Source: Bactericera cockerelli
Taxonomy: Eukaryota > Arthropoda > Insecta > Hemiptera > Triozidae
Length of the DNA: 64,000 bases
Assembly (NCBI GenBank): GCA_024516035.1
Contig: CM044959.1
Location: 24,252,933 to 24,316,932 of the forward strand
Direction: 5' to 3'
Positions 13,140-25,954 of this stretch are shown in pieces. A program made the translations under genes and the position numbers. The notes below the pieces were generated by a model that saw only the letters and a program-made list of their open reading frames with translations, had not been told where the DNA came from and ran no database searches. The stretch's first letter is position 1; every line of letters starts with the position of its first letter.

Positions 13140-13288
13140 TTACTCAGGCTGGGTGAGGTTAATTTGAGTTGCTGGTTTGAAAGTTTCCAGCAAATGGTGG
13201 GTAAAATCCCCGTCGTGATATGACCATGCAGTTGAAAGCGACGTTAACCCTTAACCCCCACCCCCCCCCCCCCCCCCCCCCCCCCCCC
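13140..13288 (+). repeat. SINE-like dispersed repeat ending in poly(C)
   Basis: CAGGCTGGGTGAGGTTAAT, then CGTCGTGATATGACCATGC and GTTGAAAGCGACGTTAA, match the inverse of the repeat at 2070-2175. Where the other copy has an A/T tail, this one runs into ACCCTTAACCCCCA and then 28 uninterrupted Cs (13261-13288). A tRNA-like B-box in reverse (GGATTCGAAC) lies just upstream at about 13073. Confidence 0.6.
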
Positions 13289-13289
13289 A

Positions 13290-14446
13290 AAACCTTTGGA
13301 TTATGATAAGTTGTATACCTAACTAACTATAGATATTGATTGGTTTAAGAGAGCTCTTTCTACATAAAAAAAAAACTAAAAAAAAACAGACGAAGCTTTC
13401 CAAGTGCATCTCACTGTTTCGACAGCCAATTAAAAATCCTGAGACGGCACTTTTTCCGGGAATCTTCCAGACTCCGGGATAATAATTCAAAATGAACTCC
13501 CCCCACGTACCTCCCTCATAGCTTCTAGCAACTTTTAATTGAAATTATGAAAAGTGAATACTCACTAAACCCCCCCCCCCCCCTCAAGCACTGGGAAAAC
13601 TCGAGGCAATAGAGGAGTTAAAAAACAACCTAGTCATCTAAAACATAGAAATCCTATTAGAAGAAAATCATTATTTAACACTGGAAAAGCTATGTTACAC
13701 TGCTGGTGCTCACATATACAATTATACATACATGGATATAAGTAGGTATGTACTGTATAGGACAGTACTCGGTATAGGTATGAGCTTTTTTGTGTTACAT
13801 CAGAGTTTGGTCTACCAAGGTTCGTGTTATCTTGTATGTAAAGTTTGATTCTTTTTTAATGGTAAAAAGTACCCAATCAAATGTATTTCACAATGATATT
13901 CTACATGATCTCTCAATCTCTCATAATAAAAATAATAATAATATAATTAAATTAATGATGTTTCCAGCAAATCTTTACGTCCCCATTCCATAGGAAAAAT
14001 ATTTCACCTGTTAGTCATAGAGGGAGAGGGATCTTCCAGAATGTGATTTGATAGACAGAAGGGCTGAGGGAAGTGTAAGGGGAGGGGGGGACGTAAATGA
14101 ATAAAAATAATTCAAGGAGGGTTCAGAGTTTCGATTCTTGCACAAACACCCTTTTGAAAAAAAAGACAAGTATAATCCACTCCAATATGGCTATGTACGA
14201 GTTCGGTGCGAAAAATAAAAAAATGTATGAGATGGGTCCGCTCTAAGAAAGGTCACGTATGAATTCGGCGCCCTTATACCTGCCCTGATGAAATGTGAAA
14301 AAATATAGTTTTCATCGTCTTCAACTATAGTACAATAAAAAGCAATACTTTCTATACTTTGTAGGTTATAGAAGTTAAAAAGGGAGGGGGTAAATAAAAA
14401 AGGTATCTAAATAATATAGATGCTCCAAATAATATTTCAATTATGT
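13290..14446. other. no gene recognised
   Basis: AT-rich sequence with a second C-run near 13569-13583. No coding or RNA gene was recognised. Confidence 0.5.
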
Positions 14447-14618
14447 AAAAATAATGCCGAGACCAGGATTCGAACCTGGGTTACCACGGCCACAACGTGG
14501 GGTCCTAACCACTAGACCAGCGGTTCTCAAACTATTTTTGCCGCGGAGCACCAAATGACTGGTGTAAATTTCACGGAGCCCCCCCCCCCCAACCCTATCG
14601 AGATTTTTACATACTATA

Positions 14619-15426
14619 CAGGGTGTCCCACCAAAGTTGGACACCTCAAATTACTCGGCCCCTGAAAGAGTTTTTGAAAAATAAAAAATCCAAGGGTACA
14701 TGCCCTAATTATGTGGGTACTCGAATTTGTATAAAATTCAACGTAGACTTCGAATTGTGGGGAAAAAACAAGAAAAAATCAAAAAATTTGAAGCCATTTT
14801 CAGTTTCGTTTCCACACTGAATGATTTTAAAACTTGAAATAAAAAGTAGGTAGGAGTAGACACAAAATTGAAAATGGCTTTTTTAATTGTGTAAAAACGA
14901 AAAATGTGTAAAATTAGGCGAAGATTATTAATCTCTAATAAAAATTTAAAAAAACTCGGTTTTAAAAAAAAACAAGTCATTATTTCACTTATGAAATAAT
15001 AAATATAAAAAAAAATCAAGTCATTATTTCCATTAACACCCTGAATAAAACTTTTTGATGCCAATTAAAAGTGCGTGTTTTCATTACACAAACTTTTCTA
15101 TTCTTGTCATCGAAAAAAATACGAACTTGAGTTATTCAAGATTTAGAAGAAAAAAAATTGGTCGAAAAAAAACCACCCTGTATGTAATATTTTCGTTTTA
15201 AAAAGTACTCAGGAACCATTTAGAAGTAAAATTATCAAATAAAATTCAGGTCGATCCATTTAAAAAGCGAAAATTGACACCTCAATTTCTGACTTTTGAA
15301 CCACCCTGTATAAAAAAAATTTCATGAATGAAACCGCATAATTAGGGCATGTACCCTTGGATTTTTTTATTTTTCAAAAACTCTTTCAGGGGCCGAGTAA
15401 TTTGACAACTTTGATGGGACACCCTG
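14619..15426. mobile_element. Tc1/mariner-type MITE nested in the hAT
   Basis: TA flanks both ends (14617-14618 and 15427-15428). The terminal inverted repeats are about 90-95 bp. The left end begins CAGGGTGTCCCACCAAAGTT and the right end, complemented, begins CAGGGTGTCCCATCAAAGTT. Both continue through ACTCGGCCCCTGAAAGAG and AAGGGTACATGCCC. The left arm has several extra bases near 14639. No transposase is encoded. Further CCACCCTGTA strings at about 15172 and 15301 suggest older internal ends. Confidence 0.88.
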
Positions 15427-15502
15427 TATTTCAGATAAAAATAAAACTTAATTCAAGAAAAATTAGAACCTCAAAGGTTTTATTGATATCACAAAGACAT
15501 TT

Positions 15503-15781
15503 CTAATGAGAAGAGTGGTGTTGCTCTTTGTTACCAGAGATTTTTTTGATATCTGGCTTAATATTTCCAAGTTGAAGTCTCATTTGAAGTTCAGCATTCA
15601 ACCTGTTGCGGTATTTAGTTTTTGTGGAAACATACAGAGAAAACCACGCCTCATACAAGTAAGTGGTAGCAAACGGTAGAAGTATTTTAATGGCCATCTG
15701 TGCAATTTCATTATATTCAGATTTTATTTCACACCAAAAATCAACCAGATTTTTAGTTTTAAAACATTCTTTAAAAGTCAC
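15503..15781 (-). pseudogene. hAT transposase C-terminal dimerisation relic
   Basis: The frame contains the pattern EFW/DFW...KSEY...A..ILLPFATTYLYEA.FS, then KTKYRNRL, then a short tail ending in His/Ser. This is the conserved C-terminal dimerisation block of ZBED5/SCAND3-like hAT transposases (known family consensus has TTYLCE.GFS). In this copy a Trp replaces the usual Gly (EAWFS). The BED finger and the catalytic core are absent, because only about 150 bp separates the frame from the element end. The relic agrees with the hAT assignment based on ends and target duplication. Confidence 0.8.
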
Positions 15782-16210
15782 TAATTAACTCCAAGAACTA
15801 TTTTTTTTAAATATTACTCTAAGCGCCGAGTTAGCCACGTAACTATAATATTATTTTCCTTGAAATTTGCTTGTGGAGCCCTTGGAAGCTCTCCGCGGAG
15901 CCCTGGGGCTCCGCGGAGCACAGTTTGAGAAACGCTGCACTAGACGATCACGGCAAATGAGTGGTGATAGTGACGCGATATAATAGCAATATTTAAATTG
16001 AAGAAACTGTTGGACAGTGAAAGGAGAGAGTTTTGTTTATAATCGAGAAAAAAATTCTCATTGATAAGAAGCCAACAATTTTTTACACCTAAGTAAAAAT
16101 ATATACATATGTATGGTAGGTAATACAATAAACTTTACGCAGCATTAAGTATATGTACATAATAGTTACTTGTGTAACTACATTTTATGTAGACCTATTA
16201 TATATTTATA

Positions 16211-16671
16211 CAGGGTGGTCGAGAAAGTTTGCACCAAAATGATAGGGGTAATAAAAGAGACCATTTCCAACAAAATATTCCCGGACATTTTCCTTTATTT
16301 TTTGTCGTTTTCAAAATGGCGGCCAAAACGTGTGTTTTTCAAATATGTGCGTTCACAATGTTGACAGCCTAAATGAGGATGATCATTAAAACATTGAACG
16401 GGTTAATTTAACTTATTTTAATTAAAATTTTATTTTCAATTCAAAAATGCAATCCGTTTTTTTCTAGGTGGTACAGAAAAAAAAAAAAAAAAAAACAAAA
16501 ACAAAAACAAAAACAAAAGCCAACCAAAGTCGGAATATTTGAAAAACACACGTTTTGGCCGCCATTTTGAAAACGACAAAAAATAAAGGAAAATGTCCGG
16601 GAATATTTTTGTTGGAAATGGTCTCTTTTATTACCCCTATCATTTTGGTGCAAACTTTCTGGACCACCCTG
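16211..16671. mobile_element. long-TIR MITE (Tc1/mariner type)
   Basis: TA flanks both ends (16209-16210 and 16672-16673). The inverted repeats are about 135 bp, 16211-16345 and 16534-16671, beginning CAGGGTGGTCGAGAAAGTTT on the left and CAGGGTGGTCCAGAAAGTTT complemented on the right. The 190-bp centre is A-rich with a (CAAAAA)n run at about 16494-16517. It encodes no transposase. The arms are very similar, so a long hairpin can form. Confidence 0.9.
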
Positions 16672-16673
16672 TA

Positions 16674-19600
16674 TAACTGGTACCTATGTACATTAGAAGC
16701 TTATACTATTAGATCAGTAGCCACTTGACTGACTTATGTTCAGAATTTCAGAACGTTCTTTTTACGTAAACAATGTAAATTTTAAATGACTGTCTAATAT
16801 AATTTTAGTTTATTTTATTGAGTGTTCATGATTTCTTTAAATATTCAATGGGCTCGGTCCTTAATGGGCTGATTTTCAAATCATAGGTAACTATTTTGAG
16901 CATTTTATATCTTACAGCGTGTACAGTACGAGTATTTAAATTATTATTATTTTTATGAAACTCATCTACATATTATATCCACTTATCTAAATCAAAAGAA
17001 AACTTGGCCAACATCCAGTTAAATCTGTGATACAGGGTGATTTTTATTTAAAACTTTTTCAACTAACATGAACTGAGAAAAGAGTCTTTAAAAATTAACC
17101 CTTAACACATTTCCGGGTTCATGCAAACGTCTGAAAACACAAAGAGAAAACAGACTATTTCTCTCCAAACTTACATCATACTTGATACTCGTACACAAAC
17201 AAGTAAAAAAGAAATCCCCTTGATTTCAACATCCGGAGAATAACATTTGCTCAAACTTCCATATTCTCAGGACTAAGGAGAGGGCGGGGGATAAATTTAA
17301 ATAACAACATTGATATTTCCTTCCAAAACTTACCCTCAACCATCATAACCATACGACCCCGCAGCTTACCAGGCAAATAAATGAACTTTGGAAGAGGTTT
17401 CCAAAATTTAAAGCGGAGGAAAAAACCTGCCTTGAGGCGGCATGAACCCTTCAAACCTGCACAACCCTACATCCTGCAGGATCTCCCCAGTGCTGGAGGA
17501 GGGAGGAGATTTCATGCAGCAAAAACTGCTATGAATCGTTTTTTGCTCCTATCCGCAAGAAGCTAATTCATTAGAGTAGGCACATGGCACAGGCACATGC
17601 GGAAAGTTAAAGTTGTATCGGGGACTTATAACAGTCACAACTCTATTTAATTGATGAGTACTCTCTAACCCTATGTTTAACTTTAAGGAATATACCTACA
17701 TAGCTCTAAAAAATTCTCCTACAAAAGAGAGCTTGAATTGACATTAGAAAAGTAACTAAAAATATCACTAAACAAATGAAATTAGGAGATAGTGCAGAAT
17801 TCATCAGATATGTCCATTTATTTTAGAAATCACAAGAACCTCCTGGAAAACATGTTTCACTTGTGCAAGCAGGATCCCGAGGTTGCTCCGTCGCCTTTGT
17901 GCCAGAACATTCATCAATTTCAGTTAAATACTTCTCCAGCGCTTTTGTCTCATTGGGAAAGTTTACGTTAATTTTATAAATTAGCTTCATCCACCTAATT
18001 CAGACGAGATTTCATTTAATTTAGAGTAGGTATTCTCTTCCGACAAACTTTCCCAACTGAACTTTCTTTTTCTTCGGGATTTATTCCTATTGAAAAGTTC
18101 TTGGTAATGTTTCCTTTGCAAGTTGAGAACTTTACTTAATGAGTAACTCGAGACGGCAACGCAAAGGCATATGTGTTGCTGTCGTATGTTTGAATGTTGA
18201 TAATTAATTCTGATAGCAAACCTCTTTCACTCTGAGGGCGATATTAAAAAAGAAAATCGGACTTCATTTTTACCAATGGTTAACATCAACAGAACTAATG
18301 TCGCTCTTAAATCCCTTATTTGATGCATTGACAGAAAATAATATAAATATGTATTCCATACAGCTTGTATAGTAATAACGTCAGTGGTCGATAAGAGAAT
18401 TAATAAAAAGGCAGTGTTTTTACATGGCCGTGAGAATATTTTTGTTCTCCCAGGCGCGTCCCTTGAAGTCGTTGCGTCTTGGGTCTGATTGACAAACTAC
18501 TGTGATATGAAAGCAAATTAAATTAAAATATAGAATCAATAACATTGGAATTACTCCATTTATTCTCCATGCCTGAAAGTCATAAAGGTCGGAACAGTAT
18601 TAGGTCTCTGGTGGGTTCATCGTATTTTTCAATTGCACTGTTCCGGCTTGGTTTGAAATTTACCTATGTATGCACTTCAATTCCTGAATCCCTGAGGAGG
18701 TCACGTGTGCAATTCTGTAGACCGGGTGACTCCAAACAACTTTGTAGAAAGGGTGTCGTGCCACAGAAATATCATACATCGATGTACAATTTATTCTACA
18801 TAGATGATACTTATTATTATTACATATAATATGTAGAATAGAGATAGACTAAAAATTATGGAACGATGAGAGGTTGTCAATGTACAATACATTTCTGAGA
18901 ATATCCGTAACTACAGATCGATCATTTTTATGAGATTTTACCCCTGGAACATACCCCTTCAATTTCAAATTAAGAAAAACTTATGAACGTATTTTATGTG
19001 AGAAGTAAAATACTTTTTTTAAAACCAATATGATAAAACATACTCAAATTCCATAATGTATGCAAACTTATGAAGAGAGCTTTCATGTAGATATTTTAGA
19101 CCCCACCATTTCACTGCTTTTCAGATGCAAATGCCATCTATAGGCATTTGGCCATAAACCAATGGACCTAGAGACTAGAGACCTAAGCGTGTCATTATTG
19201 TGAAATCACATTAACCACCATCATATTAATAATTATTGATTCTAGTCTGAACAATGAGCTGAGGGGGGTTGGTGAAGCATCCATGTTGTTCTGTAAGTGT
19301 ATATTCATGTTGCGGCTTCCTCAAGATTGTTTGTATTACTTTTGCAGCTCAGCAGAGATATGGATATGAGATTATTAATGTATCCGATAGTGGTGAAACG
19401 TGTGAAAATATTTTTTTGAGGATGATTGACAGTGGAGTGGCCTAAAGTGCTAGTCTGGTAAAAAAAAATCCAGAAATGTTGAGAAAACTATGATTCAAAT
19501 TTCCGTCTCAATCCATATTTCGATTATTATTATTTTTTTTTTTTGGTTCATAATATATTCTAATTTCATTAGTTTTATTTGTAACTTGAACGCCGTAGCG

Positions 19601-22600
19601 TAGTGCATGATGGTGGGAGAACACAAAGGGGTAATAAGAACCTCTGTCTGGGGAATTTCAAGGGTTAAAATTTGCGCCACTAAGGGATGGAAGGGAGGGT
19701 GCAGCTATGAATGTTTTATGTATATTCCCTCCTCCCTTCATCTATATTGTTCTGGAGTAAACAGTTCTTTGTACCCCCTCCCCCTTTATTATTCAGCATA
19801 TCGAGGAAAGAGAACGACAAAAAACCTTTCATAATTTCTAATTGGTTATTTTCATTTCAATATTTTTTATCCTATGTGACAATTATTATCTATCACTATT
19901 ATTGCAGTCGTACGTGGCTCCCCTTTCCCATGTGAGATATCTCATATCAATGCTTTTACAGTCTCCTTTTTCCAAACATAATGTTCTTCACATGTGGTCG
20001 CTACGCACTAATAGAACAGAAATATTGTTATATTATACTTTATCATCCCTTTAGAGACCAGGATATTCAAAAAGCTTTAATTACATTTCTGTATTTTAAG
20101 AGAGGTACTAGCGCGTCAATTATTCAATACTTTACTATCTTTGAGTGAAGCATTGTGGGGAGAGGATGGGTGAGAGAGACGATAGAATATATTTTTCAAT
20201 TCTATTGTCTCAATTTTCGGCGATCATAACTATTTGTCCAACACAAACTTCTAAGAGTTTCTGAGGACTAGTCTGAAGCGACAGAAGCATTGGAACAGGT
20301 GCAATAATCTACAATATCTACATACTTGTCAATATCATGAAAAATAAATCTCGATAGAACTTACCACACGAATTGAAATCCGCAGTTATTCTAGACTATA
20401 TACATATTATGTAGATGGACATGGAATTATAGTGAGAGCAATCATCCATCTGTCGAGCAGCATTATTTCGAATGCGAGAGATCAAACACGTCGCCAACAT
20501 AAACAGCCCGATATATGTATTCTAGACAAATTAGTATGCAAATTTTGACACTATGTATGATAAACACAGAGGATATATGACCCCAAGCCTTCAGTCCGGG
20601 TATTACAATAGGAACGTATGTTGCGAGAAATAGAGAGGGAGAGGAAAAAAACAAGTGAAAAAATCCTGCCCCCCATCCTCCCAGGTTCATGTATCGTCGC
20701 TCCTACCTTGGGGTGAAGGTTGGAACTTCGTACTGGGGGATTAAAGACCATCAAACAGTAAAGCTTCAATAAAATTGTCGCTTTTGATACTACTTCCTCC
20801 GAGATACTTGAGCACGAAGGTGTGGTGTTTGCTGAGATGAGCCCTCCTCGGAGACATGAGATAAATAATATGTTAGGTGGTATAGGTGTCTACATATACC
20901 TGGGGATAGAATATTGACACTCGTCTCATATCCAGGCCGCAGGGATGAGAACAGAACATGTCCTCAGAGACAGTGAAGGATAAAAAAATCACAAGGATAG
21001 TAAGCACCTGTGAATGATACCTCATCCGAGGCTACAGCAGGGAGCTGGGGAGGAGTATTTGTGTTCTCAGCTGTACTCCTCATGAAGTTGCAGACTAGGT
21101 GCGATCAAAGTATAATTATATATCTCTCTAGTATTTGTTACTAAGCCACATACGACATCAAAGATGAATATTAGCTTCTATTCAGAAAACTATTACTTTT
21201 GACTGCTTCTTCCATAAGAATCCTCCCCTTTGAGGAAACGTACAAACGAGACCCACACTTGAAACTCGGAAAATATCCTGTTTGCATGTAAAGGTATGCA
21301 AACATCCGCACGAGAAAGTTCTGAATTCCAAGACCAACATTTGTCTTGGCAAAATATTTGCGTTTTGTGCAATGACCTGCGGTAGATTGGCGACCCTTCC
21401 ACACGAGTCCATCTCTCTGCTTTCTTCTTTAAGCTGTTGTTGCACCCTCGGAGTTTTTAATCATGTTTTTCCATTTCCCATTAATATTGTGTTTCCAGTT
21501 CATCCTGATATCCAGGCACGTCAGTAGGAAGAGTTTGTTAGCAAAAATTAAAGGAAACTTGGTTCTTAACACAGCTACGACGTGACCATTGGAACATTCC
21601 CAAACCTTAAGAATCTTACGATCCTTACATAAAACCAAAAGTACTCAATTCAAAGCTGCAATTTTCCTAATCATATTTAATGAAAAAGTGTGAATGAAAA
21701 CGAGAAAAAAAAGAAAACAAGAAATAGACGAATAGTGTCATTTTCATCTATACCTACCTGGAATGTTTCTTCTTCTGATTCCCACAAATCTAATTAATTT
21801 TGAAGACTGTTTTTTTGTGTAAAAAAAGGTTCAGGTATTCCCATTCAGAACTCGAGGAACTCAAATTGAAATGTCTTGGAGCTGCAATGGGTTAGGGCAC
21901 AAGAACCCCCCCTATATTTTGCCCTGAACAAAGGTACATGAAAGCATAAGAGTAATAATGTAAAGTGCCCTTTGTTTCGTGTAACGCAGAATAATTCATT
22001 TGTTTGAATTTAGTACTTTTTTAATCTCTTTTGTTTTTCGCTGTCATCTGCATAATTTCATTATTTTGTACTCGCTTTGAACTTGAAGTTAATCACTGAA
22101 AGCGCTCGATCACTTCAAATCCTAAATCTTCTACGAGCAGACTGGTTGGCACTAAAAAATACCTCTATGTATATAAAAATGCATCAAATACATACAAACA
22201 CCAGAAACACCATATATCATACAAATTCTAGGGCTGGTTATCGCATTTTCTATTCTCTTTTACATTACTAAATGCTAGACAACCTAGGAAGTCGAATGTT
22301 CCACTGCTAAAAAAATGATATGCTTATACTGCGTACAATGGTGAACTGTTCACTTTTAGGTGATACAATTACAATACATATTATTATCAAATGTTTTTTT
22401 TTTCAGAGAAAATTAATACATTGGACGAGGTGATTGCAGTGAAAATATTACTATTTTGTGAAAATGCTTCTCATAAGATAAGATAGGAAAAAGCGAGGCG
22501 GGTGATATTTTTTACTACCAATTGCACACTAAAATAAAAACATTTTTTAATAAAAAGATCTCTAGATAAACGATATCTACAGAAACATTATACCTGCCTA

Positions 22601-25600
22601 CGAAAGCATATAAAATATCTCAAACTTTTTGGTTTTATACAAAATTCCATAAAGTAAATAAAAATTGTTACAAAAATGCACGAATATTTTTCCCTTTGGA
22701 CAGATAAATTAAAAATGAAAAAAGTACGATACCGTACGCCCTTTGAATCTGTTTCCATTATGTTTTTCAACACACGTGTTGTGCTCAGTCCAGACATTTT
22801 AAAGGTTAATTTTCTCACAAAAAGGCCAAGAGCCTTTTTGTGAGAGGGAGAGAGAAAAAGGCTTTGGTATAGTAAAGTGAAAATTATTATCAGTTATAAC
22901 AATCAAAGGTTCAAAGGCTCTTAATGTTCTTTGAATCCATTAATTATGAAGTTTGAATATCAATTATTATTATATTAGCAAGCTATATGGATGCTAAATG
23001 CACTAGCATGAAATCTAAATACAAAACTTCATGCTCTGCATAATTGATAACTTTTGGCTGTATTTCCATAGTGGTCATGTTACACAAAGTGTACAACTGT
23101 GCTGTGCATATGAATTTTTTTTACTTTCCTTATCCTATTCTTTGATAATTTTAAATCTCCTAATTCGCCCTGCAAGAAACAGGGTGACTGTATGGCAACT
23201 CAGTGATCTTTTCTCTTATTGTATCAATGTAGCATATCTTCATAGAAATAGGGATAGCTAGAGAACAACTTCCAAATAGGATTCAGTGAAGACGACTGAC
23301 CAAAAATGCCGATTGCCGACCCCATTTGAACGGGAAAAAACCAAAGAAGGAGAAGACCATACCCCTAGTCTGAACTGGTAACATGCCTATTGCCCACATT
23401 TTTGTCGACTCTAGGAGGATTCGATCATTCAGATGAGAGGCTCCCAAAGATTTATTTAGAATCTTCACAAGAGGATCAGATGATTCGATTTTAGACACGA
23501 GAAATGAAAATGCAATTCAAAAGTTTTATGAAGAAGATAATGTTATGATCTTCTCATTAGATCCTCATTAATAATTCATAAGGGATTCATGAATTTTTTA
23601 GGCCTCTTACTCATTAGTGTTCATATCTGAAGCTACCCCACCTGGGACAGGAGGAACGTATAATGACTCACATTAGCTTTTGAACAAGATAATGAAAACC
23701 TGCATAATTAATAGTAAGTACTCTGGAGATGATGGCAAAATGGGTATCAAATATGAAATATTCAGCATAACTGTGTACATAATTCATAGGTTCAGTACTT
23801 TTAATACGACTTGTTTATGGAGTTCCTCCATTTTATAATTCAGGAAGAGCTCTGATGACACAAGATCAAAGAGGTTTTGACTATGTGAGTGGGCGAATTG
23901 ATCCAAAATAACGCCCAATCATAATTTACATCTTATAAATATGTATACCTCAGTAGGGAACAATAGCCTTTGGCGTGTGGAGCTTCCCTTGACAAATGTA
24001 CCTCACAATGAAGCCTCGACCCTCCACACGGTACACAATGGTACGCTTGCCTCGAATGTTTTTAGGTCGTCAGAAGCCACTCCACTATAAGACGGACAAC
24101 TATCTCCCTACTTCAGGACGGCATGGGCTCTGGACTCATCCTGCATACAGTGGATTCCTACTTTTTTGGCGTTGGTAGGCAAGGCCATTCCATACAGCCA
24201 CCTACTTAATTAAGACCCCACATAACGGATAAGTGTACACTGTGCTCTGGACACCTTTGAGAAGCTGGGTGTTTGTGGACTCTCCCTCCAGTGAACTCAG
24301 GAATTTCATTGAACATGATCTCTGCATCACATACGGTGAACCAACGGTGATGCCATCATGAGTCGTGTCAGATCGCACACATCGAATGAGGTTAAATAGT
24401 CTATTAAGGCCTTTGATTAGGACTTGAGCCGTTTGGCAGTGAACAGTTTCTCTGTACCGAGCAAAGAGTACTGAAAATAAAACTAGAACTTTTTTATGAA
24501 AAGGGTCGATGTAAATGGGTTTGCAATAAAGACAATAATATACGACCTTTACTGGCCATAGTAATAAGTCCATTAGTTTTTTTACATTTATTTTTAACAA
24601 ATGAAAATTTATCAGTTTCAGTGAAGCTAGCGGCCTTTATTTTTAATCCCTTCCCCTCCCTTCACCTTGGACTAGGGTGTGGTGGAGTCACTGGGAGGAC
24701 GGGTGATATGTGGGCTAAACATTATGTTGCTGTGGAAATGTAGGCTTTGGAAAATCTCCGCAGGAGAATTAACGGTACAACGAAAATTACTTCATATTAA
24801 ATAGGTATAGGATTTGTTCTGTTTTAAGAGAGCAGGATGGAATTTTCATTTTTTCTTCTCGTAGATATCCATGGTAATTTCTGGGTCAGAGAGTTTGCAT
24901 ATGGGCATTTCAGATATTAATAAAATTTGTTTAACATGCCACAAGCTCTTACCCACAGAAGCATGAGGTATGCGGTGGGTATTGGGTTACGAAACCGACT
25001 TTTGTTTCCTCGCAGAAACGAGTAAGTGAGGAGTGGTAGCTACGAGATAATTCAAAATACTGAATACTGACGAAAAGTATGGACAATGCCATGATTTGGT
25101 GAAAATAATGGAACTTAGAGATTTTTTATTTTCTGTACATCTACATGTACAATTAGTGTACTCATATTTAGGTGATGCTCAACCTGATGCCAAAGAGTAA
25201 AAGTTTGGCACAAGATGTGTTGAAATAAAAAAGCACAAATTCTACGAATAAAGATGTGGAGGAATCTCCTCACTTCATATAACAGTTCTACGAATAAATA
25301 ATGTAACTTACAATACTACAACTCACAATAAATATTAAATTTGTGCTATAATTAAAGCAGGTTCCCAATGCTGTAAGCTAAATATTAACTGTGAGTTACT
25401 GAATTCTGAATAATTATTTCCTAAATTACAACAAAGGCAGAGTTCTTCACGCATGAAATTGCCTCACCGAAGCTGAAAGCTGCTCTCTATCTCCCTGCAA
25501 CAAACCTTTCTCTCAGAGGTAGGCCCGGGAAACATTTGACCAAATAGACTCTTGTGTACATTACCTACTCCCCGTGTTGTATTCAAGAGAAGAAAAAAAT

Positions 25601-25767
25601 TCCACACTTTCATTTTCATCCCTTTCATGAAAAAAATTACTCTCACTTCCGACCTTTACAGTTATGTTTTGTTTGCTTTAATTTCAACAGCCCTCTCCTC
25701 TTTCGCTTTCCTAACCTTTTTTTACCAATATTTTTTTTTAACTCCTTCATATTACTTCTCCTTTCAA
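16674..25767. other. 9-kb stretch without recognised gene
   Basis: AT-rich sequence with no exon, RNA gene or element that I can support. The longest open frame (24202-24600, minus, 132 codons) has no recognised family. Frames near 21171-21445, 22588-22818 and 23283-23498 are short and look random. A single ACAGGGTG string at 17033 may be one end of a lost MITE. Confidence 0.5.
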
Positions 25768-25789
25768 TCTCTCTCTCTCTCTCTCTCTG
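25768..25789. repeat. (TC)n microsatellite
   Basis: About eleven uninterrupted TC dinucleotides. Further CTCTCT runs lie at about 25918-25975. Confidence 0.95.
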
Positions 25790-25954
25790 AAACTCTCGCT
25801 CCCACCTACTTGTGAAATTTTCCCCCATTGTGATAATATTTTTTGCCACAGAAAATTAAGCACCCAAAGTAACCGTAACTAACTGCTGTACAGCAGGAGT
25901 CCAGCTCCCCCCCTTCCTCTGTCTCTCTCACTTATTCTCCCCTCTCTCTCACTC

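Larger units (their letters stand above)
14518..15937 (-). mobile_element. internally deleted hAT transposon
   Basis: The ends are inverted: CAGCGGTTCTCAAACT at 14518 and the complement of CAGCGTTTCTCAAACT ending at 15937, with one mismatch in 16. Both ends also carry the subterminal palindrome CCGCGGAGC. The 8-bp duplication CACTAGAC flanks it exactly (14510-14517 and 15938-15945), as hAT transposition produces. It is 1420 bp long, but 808 bp of this is a nested MITE, leaving about 610 bp of hAT sequence. A transposase C-terminal relic lies inside on the minus strand. Confidence 0.93.
14456..15954 (-). pseudogene. tRNA-His (GTG) gene split by a hAT insertion
   Basis: Read on the minus strand, 15954-15938 gives the 5' part (GCCGTGATCGTCTAGTG). 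The rest, from the second copy of the duplicated 8-mer at 14517 down to 14456, gives the remainder, with anticodon loop TTGTGGC-type (anticodon GTG) and T-loop GGTTCGAATCC. The discriminator position (14455) is A and a TTTTT Pol III terminator follows at 14451-14447. Without the insertion the parts form a normal animal tRNA-His. The acceptor stem carries one mismatch (a T-T pair at position 5-68), so the gene has begun to decay. The insertion falls in the D arm. The interrupted copy cannot give a tRNA. Confidence 0.9.

Noticed and set aside
24202..24600. 132-codon minus-strand frame
   Set aside because: No recognised domain, no coding-type composition and no splice or promoter context. It may be chance or an old repeat.
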